Origin: an uncultured Deferribacterales bacterium
GTDB taxonomy: Bacteria; Chrysiogenota; Deferribacteres; Deferribacterales; Mucispirillaceae
Direction of reading: 5' to 3'
Assembly (NCBI GenBank): GCA_947853665.1
Contig: CANTXF010000048.1
Span: 1-51,980 of the forward strand
DNA: 51,980 bases
This document shows, one piece after another, positions 16,159-25,068 of the stretch. The number at the start of each line of letters is the position of its first letter. Positions within the stretch are counted from its first letter, which is position 1. A program made the translations under genes and the position numbers. The notes under the pieces were generated by a model that was given only the letters and a program-made list of their open reading frames with translations, was not told where the DNA came from and made no database searches.

Positions 16159-16764
16159 TTACTTTTGGAATCGCTCGTGGAGATAATCCACGAATTTGTA
16201 ATCGTAGTAATTCGTTACGTTTTCTTTGTTCAAAAGCTCAAGAACCCACTCTCCAAAAGCCATTTCGAGACTGAGCATCGTGTTGGTGGCTTCGCTTACT
16301 ATATGGGCGGTAAAATATTTTGTCTGATTGTCCGAAACTTTGCCGTTCGCTTCTTTTTTGATTTTTTGGAAAAGTTTTTCCAGTTTTTCTTTTTCCTTTC
16401 CGGTTTCCTTTATCCTTTCTTTTATTAATTTTTCCCTGTTTTCTTTATCTAAAAGATGCTGGCACAAAACTTTCAGAAGGCCTTCGTCTTTTTTGACCGG
16501 ATGAGATGTTTTCGTTGTAAGCCATTGTTTTAATACTTCTATACCCCCCCCCGTGATAGTGTATATTTTTTTATCCGGTTTATTATCCTGCTTCAAATGC
16601 TCATATTCGACCAGGCCGAGTTTTTCTAATTTTGCAAGAACCGGATATACCCTGGAATGGGTGGTTTTCCATATTTCCTGAAGCCGGGCGGTTATGTCAT
16701 ATCCTGAGAGTTTGTCGTCTGCCAGTATGGAAAGCACCGCGTAATCCAGCTTGATAAGTCTCAT
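16159..16764 (-). CDS. PadR-family transcription regulator
   Basis: The 201-residue protein has the PadR winged helix at about residues 5-80 (LDYAVLSILADDKLSGYDITARL ... YPVLAKLEKLGLVEYEH) and a long helical C-terminal dimerisation domain of the VirR/AphA type. AAGGAGTAAGC lies upstream of the ATG. PadR proteins often respond to aromatic acids or drugs and repress an adjacent gene, but here the neighbours are transcribed away from it, so the target is not obvious. Confidence 0.9.
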   Translation of the reverse strand: MRLIKLDYAVLSILADDKLSGYDITARLQEIWKTTHSRVYPVLAKLEKLGLVEYEHLKQDNKPDKKIYTITGGGIEVLKQWLTTKTSHPVKKDEGLLKVLCQHLLDKENREKLIKERIKETGKEKEKLEKLFQKIKKEANGKVSDNQTKYFTAHIVSEATNTMLSLEMAFGEWVLELLNKENVTNYYDYKFVDYLHERFQK

Positions 16765-17263
16765 AGCTTACTCCTTCAAAAGTAAATATATAAAATAATA
16801 AAATTTGCGTCATGAGAGGGTTATGGTATTTTTATATCCAAACAAACATAATACTATCACTAAATATATTAAAAAGAAACATGAATATATTTTTTGTTAA
16901 GATATAGGCAAAATGTTGCCGGTTTCAGTAATTATCAAATGCTTATGCTTTACACGGCGTAATATTATCCGGCGTATAACCGGCATATACCGGGACTATT
17001 AAAAACAAATAAGAATACGGCCTGTTATGAAAGATAAAAAATGGCGCTTGTCCCCGGCGGATAGCTGCGTAAAATAATTATAGCACCGGCTTCCCCCACG
17101 TTACGTCATTCGTGATAATGCCTGCGCTGTAAATAAATTCCGGCCCGGGCCCTAAAGACCGCCGCCTTGCCTGATGTTCAGGGTGAGATTCTTGATTGCC
17201 GCGAGCGGATCCCCATATTATAAATATTTCCAGTAGTTTTATGCCAGTCTATAATATCAGGGT
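16765..17263. other. 500-base AT-rich intergenic region, no gene seen
   Basis: The stretch holds the padR upstream region and many AT-rich tracts. No coding frame with a ribosome site, RNA gene or repeat family was recognised. The only clear signal is at its right end, a -10 TATAAT (17250-17255) with a weak -35 TTTCCA (17227-17232), directly before the methyltransferase ATG. Confidence 0.4.
17227..17255 (+). promoter_or_regulatory. Promoter positioned for a leaderless transcript
   Basis: TTTCCA and a perfect TATAAT are separated by 17 bp. Transcription would start near 17262, at or next to ATG 17264. No Shine-Dalgarno site with useful spacing is present. Confidence 0.5.
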
Positions 17264-18013
17264 ATGGCTGTGAAGAAAAATTATTACGGAAGTTTATGTA
17301 CCGAAATGTACGAAATATTACATGAAAAAGCCCCGGAAGACGAATTATATTTTTATCTGTCCTACGCAAAAACAGGGCATAAGATTCTGGAAGCCTTATG
17401 CGGAAGCGGTAGATTTCTCATTCCGTTTCTGGAAAGAGGATTTAATATCAGGGGAATAGACAATTCCCGTGAAATGCTTAATAAGCTAAAGCTGAAATTG
17501 CCGGACGCGGTTGTAATAAATATCGATATCGAACGGTACCAGCCTGACGAGCGGTTCGATTATATATTTATTTCCTCCGGCTCCGTGTCTTTATTTACGG
17601 ATATGGAAATATGCAGGTCTGTTCTTAAAAAGTTAAACGCGATGCTTGGAGACGGCGGTAAATTTGTCTTTGCCGTCGATACGGTAGCAAGCCGCCGCGC
17701 GGAGGATGCGGAATATAAATTATCCGTTTCCGTAAAAACTAAGGAAAATTACGACTTAATTTTAAAAAGCAAAAATCATTATGATGAAAAAACAAATACG
17801 CAGTTTTCTCCCGGCATATATGAATTATATAACGGCAAAAGGCTGCTGCAAAGAGAGCGTATGGATTTTCAAACCCATCTTTACCGGCTTGGGGAGATGG
17901 AAAACCTTCTGAAAGAAGCGGGATTTACTAAAGTTGCCGTGTATTCTTCCTTTGATAAATCAATCGCGGCGGATAATCGGGCGGAAATGTTTTTATATGA
18001 ATGTGATAAATAA
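17264..18013 (+). CDS. Class I SAM-dependent methyltransferase
   Basis: The 249-residue protein carries the SAM-binding motif I as ILEALCGSGRFLIPF, the acidic residue of motif II in IRGIDNSREML, and motif IV as FDYIFISSGSVSLF. The substrate is not predictable. The start is chosen from the -10 box 8 bases upstream, which suggests a leaderless mRNA. It stands alone between two long gaps. Confidence 0.85.
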   Translation: MAVKKNYYGSLCTEMYEILHEKAPEDELYFYLSYAKTGHKILEALCGSGRFLIPFLERGFNIRGIDNSREMLNKLKLKLPDAVVINIDIERYQPDERFDYIFISSGSVSLFTDMEICRSVLKKLNAMLGDGGKFVFAVDTVASRRAEDAEYKLSVSVKTKENYDLILKSKNHYDEKTNTQFSPGIYELYNGKRLLQRERMDFQTHLYRLGEMENLLKEAGFTKVAVYSSFDKSIAADNRAEMFLYECDK

Positions 18014-18331
18014 AATAAAAATACTCTGTCCGTCCCAGGGATAATTATGTGAAATAACTGCTGGCGCGCTGCATACAGTGGCCGCCCAGTTTTTATAATG
18101 TCTGTTCCTATACGTTATAATATTTCTCGCCAGGCGGCCTGCAAAGGCAAGGGGAGGTCCCGCGGCAGACGGCCACTTTCTGCCGGGCTTTTAATCTGCA
18201 CTGCAAAAGACGCTCCGCCGCAGATATTGCTCATTGTACTCGTTCATATATGTAAACAAATCCAGGCCGTCTTGCTTAAAGGCATATTTTCTGATAATGT
18301 TACTGACGTTTTAAAAATAAGGGAGAAAATT
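18014..18331. other. Intergenic region upstream of the isochorismatase-like gene
   Basis: About 320 bases without a convincing gene. An in-frame extension of the next gene back to 18098 has no ribosome site and reads as low-complexity Arg-rich sequence. TATAAT occurs twice near 18096-18122. Inverted GGCCGCC/GGCGGCC and ACGGCCA segments could fold, but no known RNA family was recognised. Confidence 0.35.
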
Positions 18332-18883
18332 ATGTATAAATTGAGCAGAAAAAACACGGCCCTGGTTGTTATTGATATGCAGGAAAAGCTTGCGGACGTT
18401 ATGGACGAAGATATGTTCGACACGGCCCTGCGCAATACTGCTATTTTGGCCGAATCTTTTCGTATTATGGGGCTTCCGGTTATAGAGACGCGCCAATACC
18501 CTAAAGGGCTGGGAAATACTGTGGAGGAACTGCGGGATAGTCTTGAACCGGGGCTTATTATCGAAAAAACAGCTTTTTCCGCTTGCGCAGACCAAAGATT
18601 TGTTGGATTTTTAAAAGAAAATGCCGTTGAAAATGTTATTCTTACAGGCATGGAGGCCCATATATGCGTGCTTCAGACCGCTCTTGATTTGATTGAGGCC
18701 GGTTTTAACGTGCATATAGCCGCCGACGCGGTTATTTCACGAAACGATTTTAATTGGGAAACGGGTCTCGATATGATGCAGAACGCGGGGGTGGTGGTTT
18801 CCGTAGCGGAAACGATAATTTATCAGCTTATCGGAGACAGCTCCGCCAAAGAGTTTAAAGAGATACAAAGGCTTATGAAGTAA
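18332..18883 (+). CDS. Isochorismatase-like cysteine hydrolase
   Basis: The 183-residue protein has the family triad: Asp in VVIDMQEKL, Lys in IEKTAFSA, and the nucleophile Cys in GMEAHICVLQTAL. It resembles YcaC-type hydrolases of unknown substrate. The start at 18332 follows GGGAGAAAATT and matches the usual family N-terminus; the longer open frame is not supported. It is followed by a strong terminator. Confidence 0.9.
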   Translation: MYKLSRKNTALVVIDMQEKLADVMDEDMFDTALRNTAILAESFRIMGLPVIETRQYPKGLGNTVEELRDSLEPGLIIEKTAFSACADQRFVGFLKENAVENVILTGMEAHICVLQTALDLIEAGFNVHIAADAVISRNDFNWETGLDMMQNAGVVVSVAETIIYQLIGDSSAKEFKEIQRLMK

Positions 18884-18942
18884 AAAAACAGGTATATTAA
18901 CGCCGAAGCATTACGCCGCGCTTTTGGCGTTTCTTTAGTATT

Positions 18943-18979
18943 AAAAACGGCGGCCTGTTATAACGGGCCGCCGTTTTTG
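18943..18979. terminator. Bidirectional terminator
   Basis: AAAAACGGCGGCC pairs with GGCCGCCGTTTTT around TGTTATAACG. It separates the isochorismatase-like gene from the convergent reductase operon. Confidence 0.88.
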
Positions 18980-19028
18980 TAAGGCTCTTTATTGCCTGGC
19001 TTATAAACGCTTCGTCAGGCAGGCGTGT

Positions 19029-19631
19029 TTAAACCCTTTTTTTAATATACAGGTTCGGAGAGGTATGCTGGGAGCCGTAGCTGTCGTCGGGGATGCCGTC
19101 CGTTTCGAGGGCGGGCACGGCTTCCGGGTATCTTTGCAGTATGTAGTCTTTAGGCCCGGCGTCCAGCGCTCTCTGGGGGCAGCTCATTACGCAGACCGGT
19201 TTTTGGTCCGCGTTCCACCTGTCCAGGCAAAATGTGCATTTCTGCGCCGGGTGCGGGGTTTTCCAGCCATCCAGGGCCGTTTCCTGCTCGTCTCCTGCTA
19301 TCTGTACCGCTCCATAGGGGCAGGCGTCCACGCAGGATTTGAGGCCCTGGCACTTATTCCTGTCCACAAGGACTATGCCGTCATCATTACGCTTGCTTAT
19401 GGCTCCGGCTCCGCACGCCTGCACGCACGCCGGTTTTTCGCAGTGCATGCACGAATATACGAGAGGTTTCAGCTTTATATCGGGGAAAGTTCCCGTTTCT
19501 CTGTTTTTATGGTCGAACACTCTGCGCCATTTAACGTCGCCGGGTTTTATATTGTTCCAGTCCTTGCAGGCTACCGTACATGTGCCGCATTCCGAGCATC
19601 TGCTTTGGTCGAAATAAAATACGTATTGCAT
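19029..19631 (-). CDS. Electron-transfer subunit of the second molybdopterin reductase, one cluster lacking a Cys
   Basis: The 200-residue protein has four ferredoxin-like Cys groups: CSECGTCTVAC, CMHCEKPACVQAC, CQGLKSCVDAC and CTFC...CVMSC. In the third group the second Cys is Leu. The same position is Trp in NarH, where the site holds a [3Fe-4S] cluster, so one [3Fe-4S] and three [4Fe-4S] clusters are inferred. AAGGAGGC lies before the ATG, 12 bases after the catalytic subunit stop. No membrane subunit follows. Confidence 0.92.
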   Translation of the reverse strand: MQYVFYFDQSRCSECGTCTVACKDWNNIKPGDVKWRRVFDHKNRETGTFPDIKLKPLVYSCMHCEKPACVQACGAGAISKRNDDGIVLVDRNKCQGLKSCVDACPYGAVQIAGDEQETALDGWKTPHPAQKCTFCLDRWNADQKPVCVMSCPQRALDAGPKDYILQRYPEAVPALETDGIPDDSYGSQHTSPNLYIKKRV

Positions 19632-19643
19632 TTTTGCCTCCTT

Positions 19644-22600
19644 TTAAGCCAGTTCCACAGAAGCAATTTTCTGTATTCTTATACGTTGGTAGGAGCCGTA
19701 CCCGGAAGCCTGGCATATACGGGACGGGCGCTGAGTGGCAAGGCTGTTTGCGGAGCCAGCCACGTCTGCGTTTATGACCTGCCGCGTTCCGTCGGGGAAG
19801 GTTACCGCGCAGTCCATAAAAGACGACCAGGCGCCTTCGCCCATATAGGTTATTTCCTTCCTTGTGGAATTCGTTACGTTGGCGCACATAAGAACGGCCG
19901 CTCTAGGCGAGGTTACGAGTATTGTGTCTCCCGTTTTCAGAGACAGGGCGTCCGCGTCCTCCGGAGATATGTAAAGAGGTTCGTAAACGCCCAGCTCTCC
20001 GGCCGGCATAAGGCCTTTTCCTGCGGTTATGGTATTTCTGCCTCTGTTCATGCTTCTGAAAGCCTGGCCGCCTTTGCCGTTTAACTTGTATGTTTCCGTG
20101 GCGTAGGAGTTGTTATCCCCGCATGTGTGTGCCCTGTGTATGGAATGATGGTTTCCGCACAGATATGGATATTCCGTTTTAAGCCCGGCCGGGTCGGGAT
20201 GCCGCATATTTTCTATCGACGGATAGTCGGAGCCGTAATCGCCCTGAGTTTTGCCGTCGCAGGCGTGGCAGCCTTCGATAAGGGGGATATACATCGGTAT
20301 GGGATATACGAAGCGGGCTTTTTTCATATTGGCCTTGACTTCGCTTTCCGTTCCCTGCTTCAGACTGAAAGTATCGTAGCCCGGATTTGTGGGAATATCT
20401 TCTTTATTGTTCGTATATTCGCAGGCGGCGGTATATATGCCTTCGACCTGCACCCCGTCGCGGAAGGTTTTTCCGATGTGCTTAAGCTCCAAATCCGCCT
20501 CAGGCACTCCGTATCTTGCCGCGTCGTCGTCGAAATTGTACCAGCGCCTCGATTCGTAATCTTCCACCATACCCTGGCTGTATATTTCAAATTTGCCGGA
20601 CGTCGTCATAAGCGGCGTACCGTCCGTTCCGCCGGAGGTAAGGTAGGTCCTGAAATTTTTAAAAACCGCGTTCAGGGTCTCGTCGTTCCTTCTGGCAAAG
20701 TCGATATATCCTTTTTCTTTAAATTCTTCAAAGGTCATATCGGTTCCCGATTCCGCCTTTATGGTTTCGAAAGCCTCCTTCTGTATTTCGCCGCAGGTTT
20801 TTAATCCGCATATTTCTTTTTCGTATGCCGGGTTTATATTTTTTGCGATGCCTTCTATTATATGCATATCGGGCATACATTCGCCGGGCGCGTCCACGGC
20901 TTTCGGCACGCAGATAAAGGCGCTTTTGCCGTTTGTGAAACTTTCCATCTCAAAAGGCATCGCCGCTGGAAGAACGTAATCCGAATATTGGGCGGTGGGC
21001 GACATAAATATATCCATAGATACCACAAGGTCTATTTTAGACCTGTCCTTCATGGTTTCCATAGAGCGTTTGTTGTCTCCGGACTGGTTTACAGGATCGC
21101 CTCCCGCTATAAAAAAAGAGCGTACAGGCGGGCAGAATTTTATTTGAGGGTCGTTCCACCATGATTTACCCGTTCCTCCGTTAGCGGCCATATCGGCCCA
21201 TTCGGCTATCTGGGAGGATTTATTTTGCGGAGTTACATAGGGGAAGGACATTTTTGCGTTATAACGGCGGTAATTTATTATATCGTTTTCTATCGCAGTC
21301 GCCTGCGCCGTAACGGAAGACGACATCGTGCTGGTATTGAAGGCCGGCAGCTTGGAGAAATAGGCGTTATTATTCATAGTCATATGGGTGGAGCCCCAGA
21401 ATTTGCCGTAATCTCCCCAGCATCCCAGCACCGCAGCCAGGCTGTTTATGGCGAAGGGCGCCTGTTCTCCTTCCACGGTGCGGTTTGAGCCCCATCCCGT
21501 AAATATGCCTACGTTTTTAAGAGTTCCCAGCGTCTCTGCCAGCTCTTTTATATCCTGAGCCGGAACGCCCGTTATCATTTCCGCCCATTCGGGGGTTTTG
21601 GGCGCCTGGCCGTAAACGGGAACGCGTTTCCTGTAAAGCTCGTCTTCTTCTCCGTCGGGAGATTCTTCCGCAGAATTTACGTTATATCCTATCGTTTCAG
21701 GATAAATCGACGGGGCGTAGTTATATCCGGCGGTTATAAGATCCTCTTCGTTGCCTAATATATATGCGGAAAGGGACGCTCCGGCGGGCACTCTATATTT
21801 TTCCGGGTTGGTTGCTCCAGGGCCTGTGTTTTCCGAAAAATTTTTGTAAATATAAAAGTCCGCTGTTGTAGGATTTGGCATATCGAAGAAACCGTGGCAC
21901 GATTTTTTTATAAATTCAAAATCCAGATATCTTCCGTTGGTTATATTGGTTTCCTTTAGCTGAAGCTTTATAAGGTGATAGAGTATGGCGAATACGAGAG
22001 CGGAATCCGTGCCGCCTATGGGCGCCAGATGCTTGGCTCCCAGAGTAAGGGACGTTCTTGTTACGTGAGGGTCTATTACCGTTATGGGGATTCCTTTCTC
22101 TTTGGCTTGTATCAGCAGATACATGGTGTTCGTATCCATTATGGAGTCCGCCGGATTAAAACCCCAGAGGACGATATGCTTACAGTTGAACATATCCCTT
22201 CTGTCGTTCGGCTCGGTGATAAGCATATTATGTATTGCATACATTCCGGGAATCAGCATACTTGTGGAGTTATTGGTATACTTATCGACAAAATTCGTGG
22301 CGGGGTAGCTCATGGCCGTCATGTTGGTCGGTATTGTGCCTCCGACGCATTTGTTAAGCCTGCTTGAAAAATTATAGCTTGCCAGAGCGTGGGTAGGGCC
22401 GCCGCCGAAAGGAGCGAACATGGTGCCTTTACCGTATATGCTTTTTTTGTCCGGCTCGTTGAAATACGGGTCCGTGCCCTGGTATTCCCTGTTAAGGCTT
22501 GCCTGAAGCTTTTCGGCTATTTCTTTGAAAGCCGTTTCCCATGAAATTCGTACGAAACCGTTTACGTCTCCTCTTTCGCCGTCCTGGCGCAGAGGGTAGA

Positions 22601-22970
22601 GCAGTCTGTCGGATTTATATATCTCGCTGCGTTTGCCCCTGCATTTGAGGCAGGCTCTTTTCTGAGGCTTTATTATTTCGTCCCCCGTTCCTTCCGGGGT
22701 TTCGTCGCTGGTAAAACGTTTTATTACACCGCCCGATATATGGGCGCGTATGATACATTTTCCGCCGCAGTTATTTCCCATTGTTCCGCTGACTATTTTT
22801 TCATCGGCGGGAATGGTAATGTCCAGATTCCCCCCCCCGGAATTTTCGAGATAAAGCACTTCGCCGTCGTCTTTACTGCATCCTGCAAGAGAGACCGCAG
22901 CCGCTGCCGCTCCGGCGGATTTCAGCAAACCCCGCCTTGACAGCACGATACTTTGTTTTAATTTTCCCAT
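19644..22970 (-). CDS. Large exported molybdopterin oxidoreductase, catalytic subunit
   Basis: The 1108-residue protein is longer than most of the DMSO reductase family (about 750-900). It has a TAT signal (LSRRGLLKSAGAAAAA) ending in the lipobox LAGC, so it is a probable TAT lipoprotein. The N-terminal Fe-S motif reads MGNNCGGKC ... RACLKC, with Met in place of the first Cys and an additional Cys near the fourth. The molybdopterin domains and a C-terminal MGD-binding domain follow. ATG 22970 is chosen because AAAGGAGG stands just before it; 14 extra upstream residues are not used. Its promoter faces the second MocR-like gene. Substrate unknown. Confidence 0.88.
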   Translation of the reverse strand: MGKLKQSIVLSRRGLLKSAGAAAAAVSLAGCSKDDGEVLYLENSGGGNLDITIPADEKIVSGTMGNNCGGKCIIRAHISGGVIKRFTSDETPEGTGDEIIKPQKRACLKCRGKRSEIYKSDRLLYPLRQDGERGDVNGFVRISWETAFKEIAEKLQASLNREYQGTDPYFNEPDKKSIYGKGTMFAPFGGGPTHALASYNFSSRLNKCVGGTIPTNMTAMSYPATNFVDKYTNNSTSMLIPGMYAIHNMLITEPNDRRDMFNCKHIVLWGFNPADSIMDTNTMYLLIQAKEKGIPITVIDPHVTRTSLTLGAKHLAPIGGTDSALVFAILYHLIKLQLKETNITNGRYLDFEFIKKSCHGFFDMPNPTTADFYIYKNFSENTGPGATNPEKYRVPAGASLSAYILGNEEDLITAGYNYAPSIYPETIGYNVNSAEESPDGEEDELYRKRVPVYGQAPKTPEWAEMITGVPAQDIKELAETLGTLKNVGIFTGWGSNRTVEGEQAPFAINSLAAVLGCWGDYGKFWGSTHMTMNNNAYFSKLPAFNTSTMSSSVTAQATAIENDIINYRRYNAKMSFPYVTPQNKSSQIAEWADMAANGGTGKSWWNDPQIKFCPPVRSFFIAGGDPVNQSGDNKRSMETMKDRSKIDLVVSMDIFMSPTAQYSDYVLPAAMPFEMESFTNGKSAFICVPKAVDAPGECMPDMHIIEGIAKNINPAYEKEICGLKTCGEIQKEAFETIKAESGTDMTFEEFKEKGYIDFARRNDETLNAVFKNFRTYLTSGGTDGTPLMTTSGKFEIYSQGMVEDYESRRWYNFDDDAARYGVPEADLELKHIGKTFRDGVQVEGIYTAACEYTNNKEDIPTNPGYDTFSLKQGTESEVKANMKKARFVYPIPMYIPLIEGCHACDGKTQGDYGSDYPSIENMRHPDPAGLKTEYPYLCGNHHSIHRAHTCGDNNSYATETYKLNGKGGQAFRSMNRGRNTITAGKGLMPAGELGVYEPLYISPEDADALSLKTGDTILVTSPRAAVLMCANVTNSTRKEITYMGEGAWSSFMDCAVTFPDGTRQVINADVAGSANSLATQRPSRICQASGYGSYQRIRIQKIASVELA

Positions 22971-22996
22971 TTTTTCCTCCTTTATCGGAATAATCA

Positions 22997-23058
22997 AATA
23001 TATAAAAGACAATGTACCCGGTCAACGGCCAGTTTGGAATAATCGACAAGCCAGTTTG
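22997..23058 (-). promoter_or_regulatory. Promoter of the second reductase with paired GCCAGTTTG repeats
   Basis: Read on the minus strand, CAAACTGGC occurs at 23058-23050 and 23036-23028, a pitch of 22 bp. The proximal copy lies 2 bases upstream of the -35 TTGACC (23025-23020), which is 17 bp from TATATT (23002-22997). The layout matches the MocR operator form and the other repeat-bearing promoters here. Control by the divergent MocR-like gene is inferred. Confidence 0.6.
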
Positions 23059-23205
23059 TCTTACAGGTAAAAGTATGCTAGAAAAGAATTGCGGCCTTTT
23101 ATTCGTATTTATCCGGCGCCCAAGTATCTTACGCGGCGTATGCGTAAAAGGGTAAAAGGCGCGGAAATATCCGTTAATTAAATACCGTTTGCCGGAAGGT
23201 GATAA

Positions 23206-24585
23206 ATGTCTGCTTCGGCTTATATAAAAATTGCTTCTCAGCTCAGAGAGCTTATACGCAAAGGGCTGCTTCCCGTTAATTCGGTTTTATCGGAACGGAA
23301 GCTTGCGGCTGAATACGGCACCAGCCGGGCTACCGCGGCGGCGGCTCTCAAAATATTAAAGGAAGAAGGCTTCGCCGAATCCGTGCCTAAATCCGGCACG
23401 CGGGTGTCCGCGGCTTCGGCCGGATTTGCCGGTATATGGGAAAAGCTGGTTGCGGGCGGCATGAGCGTTGCCGGCACCAGCAATTATAAAAGCACCAACA
23501 GGTATCTTACCAGCAGCGGCAAAAAAGGCGTTACATTCGGCTTGCATGAAGAATTCGACCCCTACGGTCCTCTGCGTAAAGCGTTTAAGTCCCTGGCAGG
23601 CAAAAAAGATATAAGCGGGTATCTCAATACTTTCGACGATAAGGGGCTGCCGATGCTTAGAGCTGCCATTGCGAAACATCTTGAAGGCTGCGGCATTAAA
23701 ACCGGGCCGGATAATATTATAGTTTTCCACGGTTATCTTGAGGCGGTCTACACGGTTTCGGCCGCGCTGCTTAACCGCGGCGTTAATCTGTATTACGCCG
23801 CAGGAGACATGATAAGCGGCATGGGCACCATGAAATCCACTGGCGTAAATATGTGCGAGATAGCTTCCGATAAAGAAGGGCCTTCCGCCGCGGGCTTCGA
23901 GCGCGTTATAAAGCCCGGCAGGAATCTTTTTTACGCCAATCCGGTAAACTCTTTTCCTTCCGGCGTTACTTATACCGAAAGCCGTATGAAGGCCTTAATG
24001 AAAATATGCGTGGATTATAACGTGCCGGTGCTTGAAAACGATTTTTTAAGGGATTTATGGATAAATCCCCCTCCCGCGCCTTTTAAAGCCCGCAAAAGCG
24101 ACAGCGTAATATATATAGGCTCCATGGCCAACAGCTACGTTACCGGCATACGGACGGCGTGGGCTGTGGTTCCCGATTATGCGGTGCCCAGGATTTGCGA
24201 AGTTAAAATGCAGATGAATTCCGGCAGCAGCGGCGCTGAACTGATAGTAAACGAAATACTTGCGGAAGGGTATTATTACGAATTTTTGGATAATATAAGA
24301 AGGAAACTGCCGGAAAGGATTGAAAAGACCGACGCCGTTTTTAATAAATATCTTAGAGGATACGCGTCCTGGAATCCTGAAAATATCATTTACACGGCCC
24401 GGCTGGAATTTGACGGCAATATCGATACCGACAGGCTCATATTGGAAAATCCTTATTTTATTATGAAGGACGCTTTGATAAAAGATAAAAAAGCCTTATA
24501 TACAAACGTACTGGGAATGAGTATGGAAGATATCGAGGAACTGGCGATTTCACTTGGCCGCAGCGTAAAAAGTCAGATGAAATAA
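23206..24585 (+). CDS. MocR-like transcription regulator without the PLP lysine (copy 2)
   Basis: The 459-residue protein has a GntR-type winged helix (about 6-68) with recognition-helix core TSRATAAAALK, unlike copies 1 and 3. An aminotransferase-like domain follows. The Schiff-base motif reads GSMAN, so Asn309 replaces lysine, and the pyridine-contact motif reads END. The SPDW segment after the winged helix that copies 1 and 3 share is missing, so it is a more distant paralogue. GGAAGG precedes the ATG. It diverges from the large reductase operon and converges on the cytochrome gene. Confidence 0.87.
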   Translation: MSASAYIKIASQLRELIRKGLLPVNSVLSERKLAAEYGTSRATAAAALKILKEEGFAESVPKSGTRVSAASAGFAGIWEKLVAGGMSVAGTSNYKSTNRYLTSSGKKGVTFGLHEEFDPYGPLRKAFKSLAGKKDISGYLNTFDDKGLPMLRAAIAKHLEGCGIKTGPDNIIVFHGYLEAVYTVSAALLNRGVNLYYAAGDMISGMGTMKSTGVNMCEIASDKEGPSAAGFERVIKPGRNLFYANPVNSFPSGVTYTESRMKALMKICVDYNVPVLENDFLRDLWINPPPAPFKARKSDSVIYIGSMANSYVTGIRTAWAVVPDYAVPRICEVKMQMNSGSSGAELIVNEILAEGYYYEFLDNIRRKLPERIEKTDAVFNKYLRGYASWNPENIIYTARLEFDGNIDTDRLILENPYFIMKDALIKDKKALYTNVLGMSMEDIEELAISLGRSVKSQMK

Positions 24586-24613
24586 AAAGGGCCGCCTAAA
24601 AACCAGGCGGCCC
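24581..24613 (-). terminator. Terminator of the flavoprotein-cytochrome operon
   Basis: GGGCCGCCT pairs with AGGCGGCCC. The U-run (TTTTTATT) follows on the minus strand only, so it serves the cytochrome gene. It overlaps the last codons of the convergent regulator. Confidence 0.8.
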
Positions 24614-24625
24614 GGATAGCGAAGC

Positions 24626-25051
24626 TTATTTGATTTTTACGTCAAACTGGTGGCAATAGTTGCAGTAAATATTTTTGTTATCAGGCGCTTTGTGCGATGT
24701 ATGGCACAGGGTGCAGCGCAGTTTGCCAACGTGAGAGTCGTGCATGGCGGCCATTTTGGTTTTGCGGCTTTCGGAATATTCTTTTTCTATTCCGTTGCCT
24801 TTATCGTCCAGTTCGCCGCGGTATGTGCCGTCCGAATTTGCGTGGCAGTTCAGGCAGGAAGCGTAGATTTTAGCCTGATCCGCTTTAGTCGGATTTTTTT
24901 CTCCGTGGCAGTCCTCGCATTGCAGACCTTCTTTTTCGTGCAGCTTCATAGAAACGATTTTTTTATCCGCCTGGGCGGCATATACCATCGTAGCGCCGGC
25001 AAAAAGGGCCGTAAGGGCCATTACTATCAGCGGCAATATGGATTTTTTCAT
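24626..25051 (-). CDS. Exported tetraheme cytochrome c
   Basis: The 141-residue protein has a Sec signal peptide (KKSILPLIVMALTALFAGATMVYA) and four CxxCH motifs: CEDCH, CLNCH, CTLCH and CNYCH. Size and spacing resemble the tetrahaem domain of flavocytochrome c fumarate reductases, here as a separate polypeptide. It should pass electrons to the flavoprotein encoded just upstream. ATG 25051 is favoured because GAGGTG lies 6 bases before it; GTG 25060 and ATG 25057 overlap that site. Confidence 0.93.
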   Translation of the reverse strand: MKKSILPLIVMALTALFAGATMVYAAQADKKIVSMKLHEKEGLQCEDCHGEKNPTKADQAKIYASCLNCHANSDGTYRGELDDKGNGIEKEYSESRKTKMAAMHDSHVGKLRCTLCHTSHKAPDNKNIYCNYCHQFDVKIK

Positions 25052-25068
25052 TATCATCACCTCTTACT

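Noticed and set aside
18098-18331. N-terminal extension of the isochorismatase-like gene
   Set aside because: The family start and a good ribosome site are at 18332; the extension is Arg-rich and unsupported.
22971-23012. Fourteen-residue upstream extension of the large reductase
   Set aside because: The AAAGGAGG ribosome site lies inside the extension, directly before ATG 22970, where the TAT signal begins properly.
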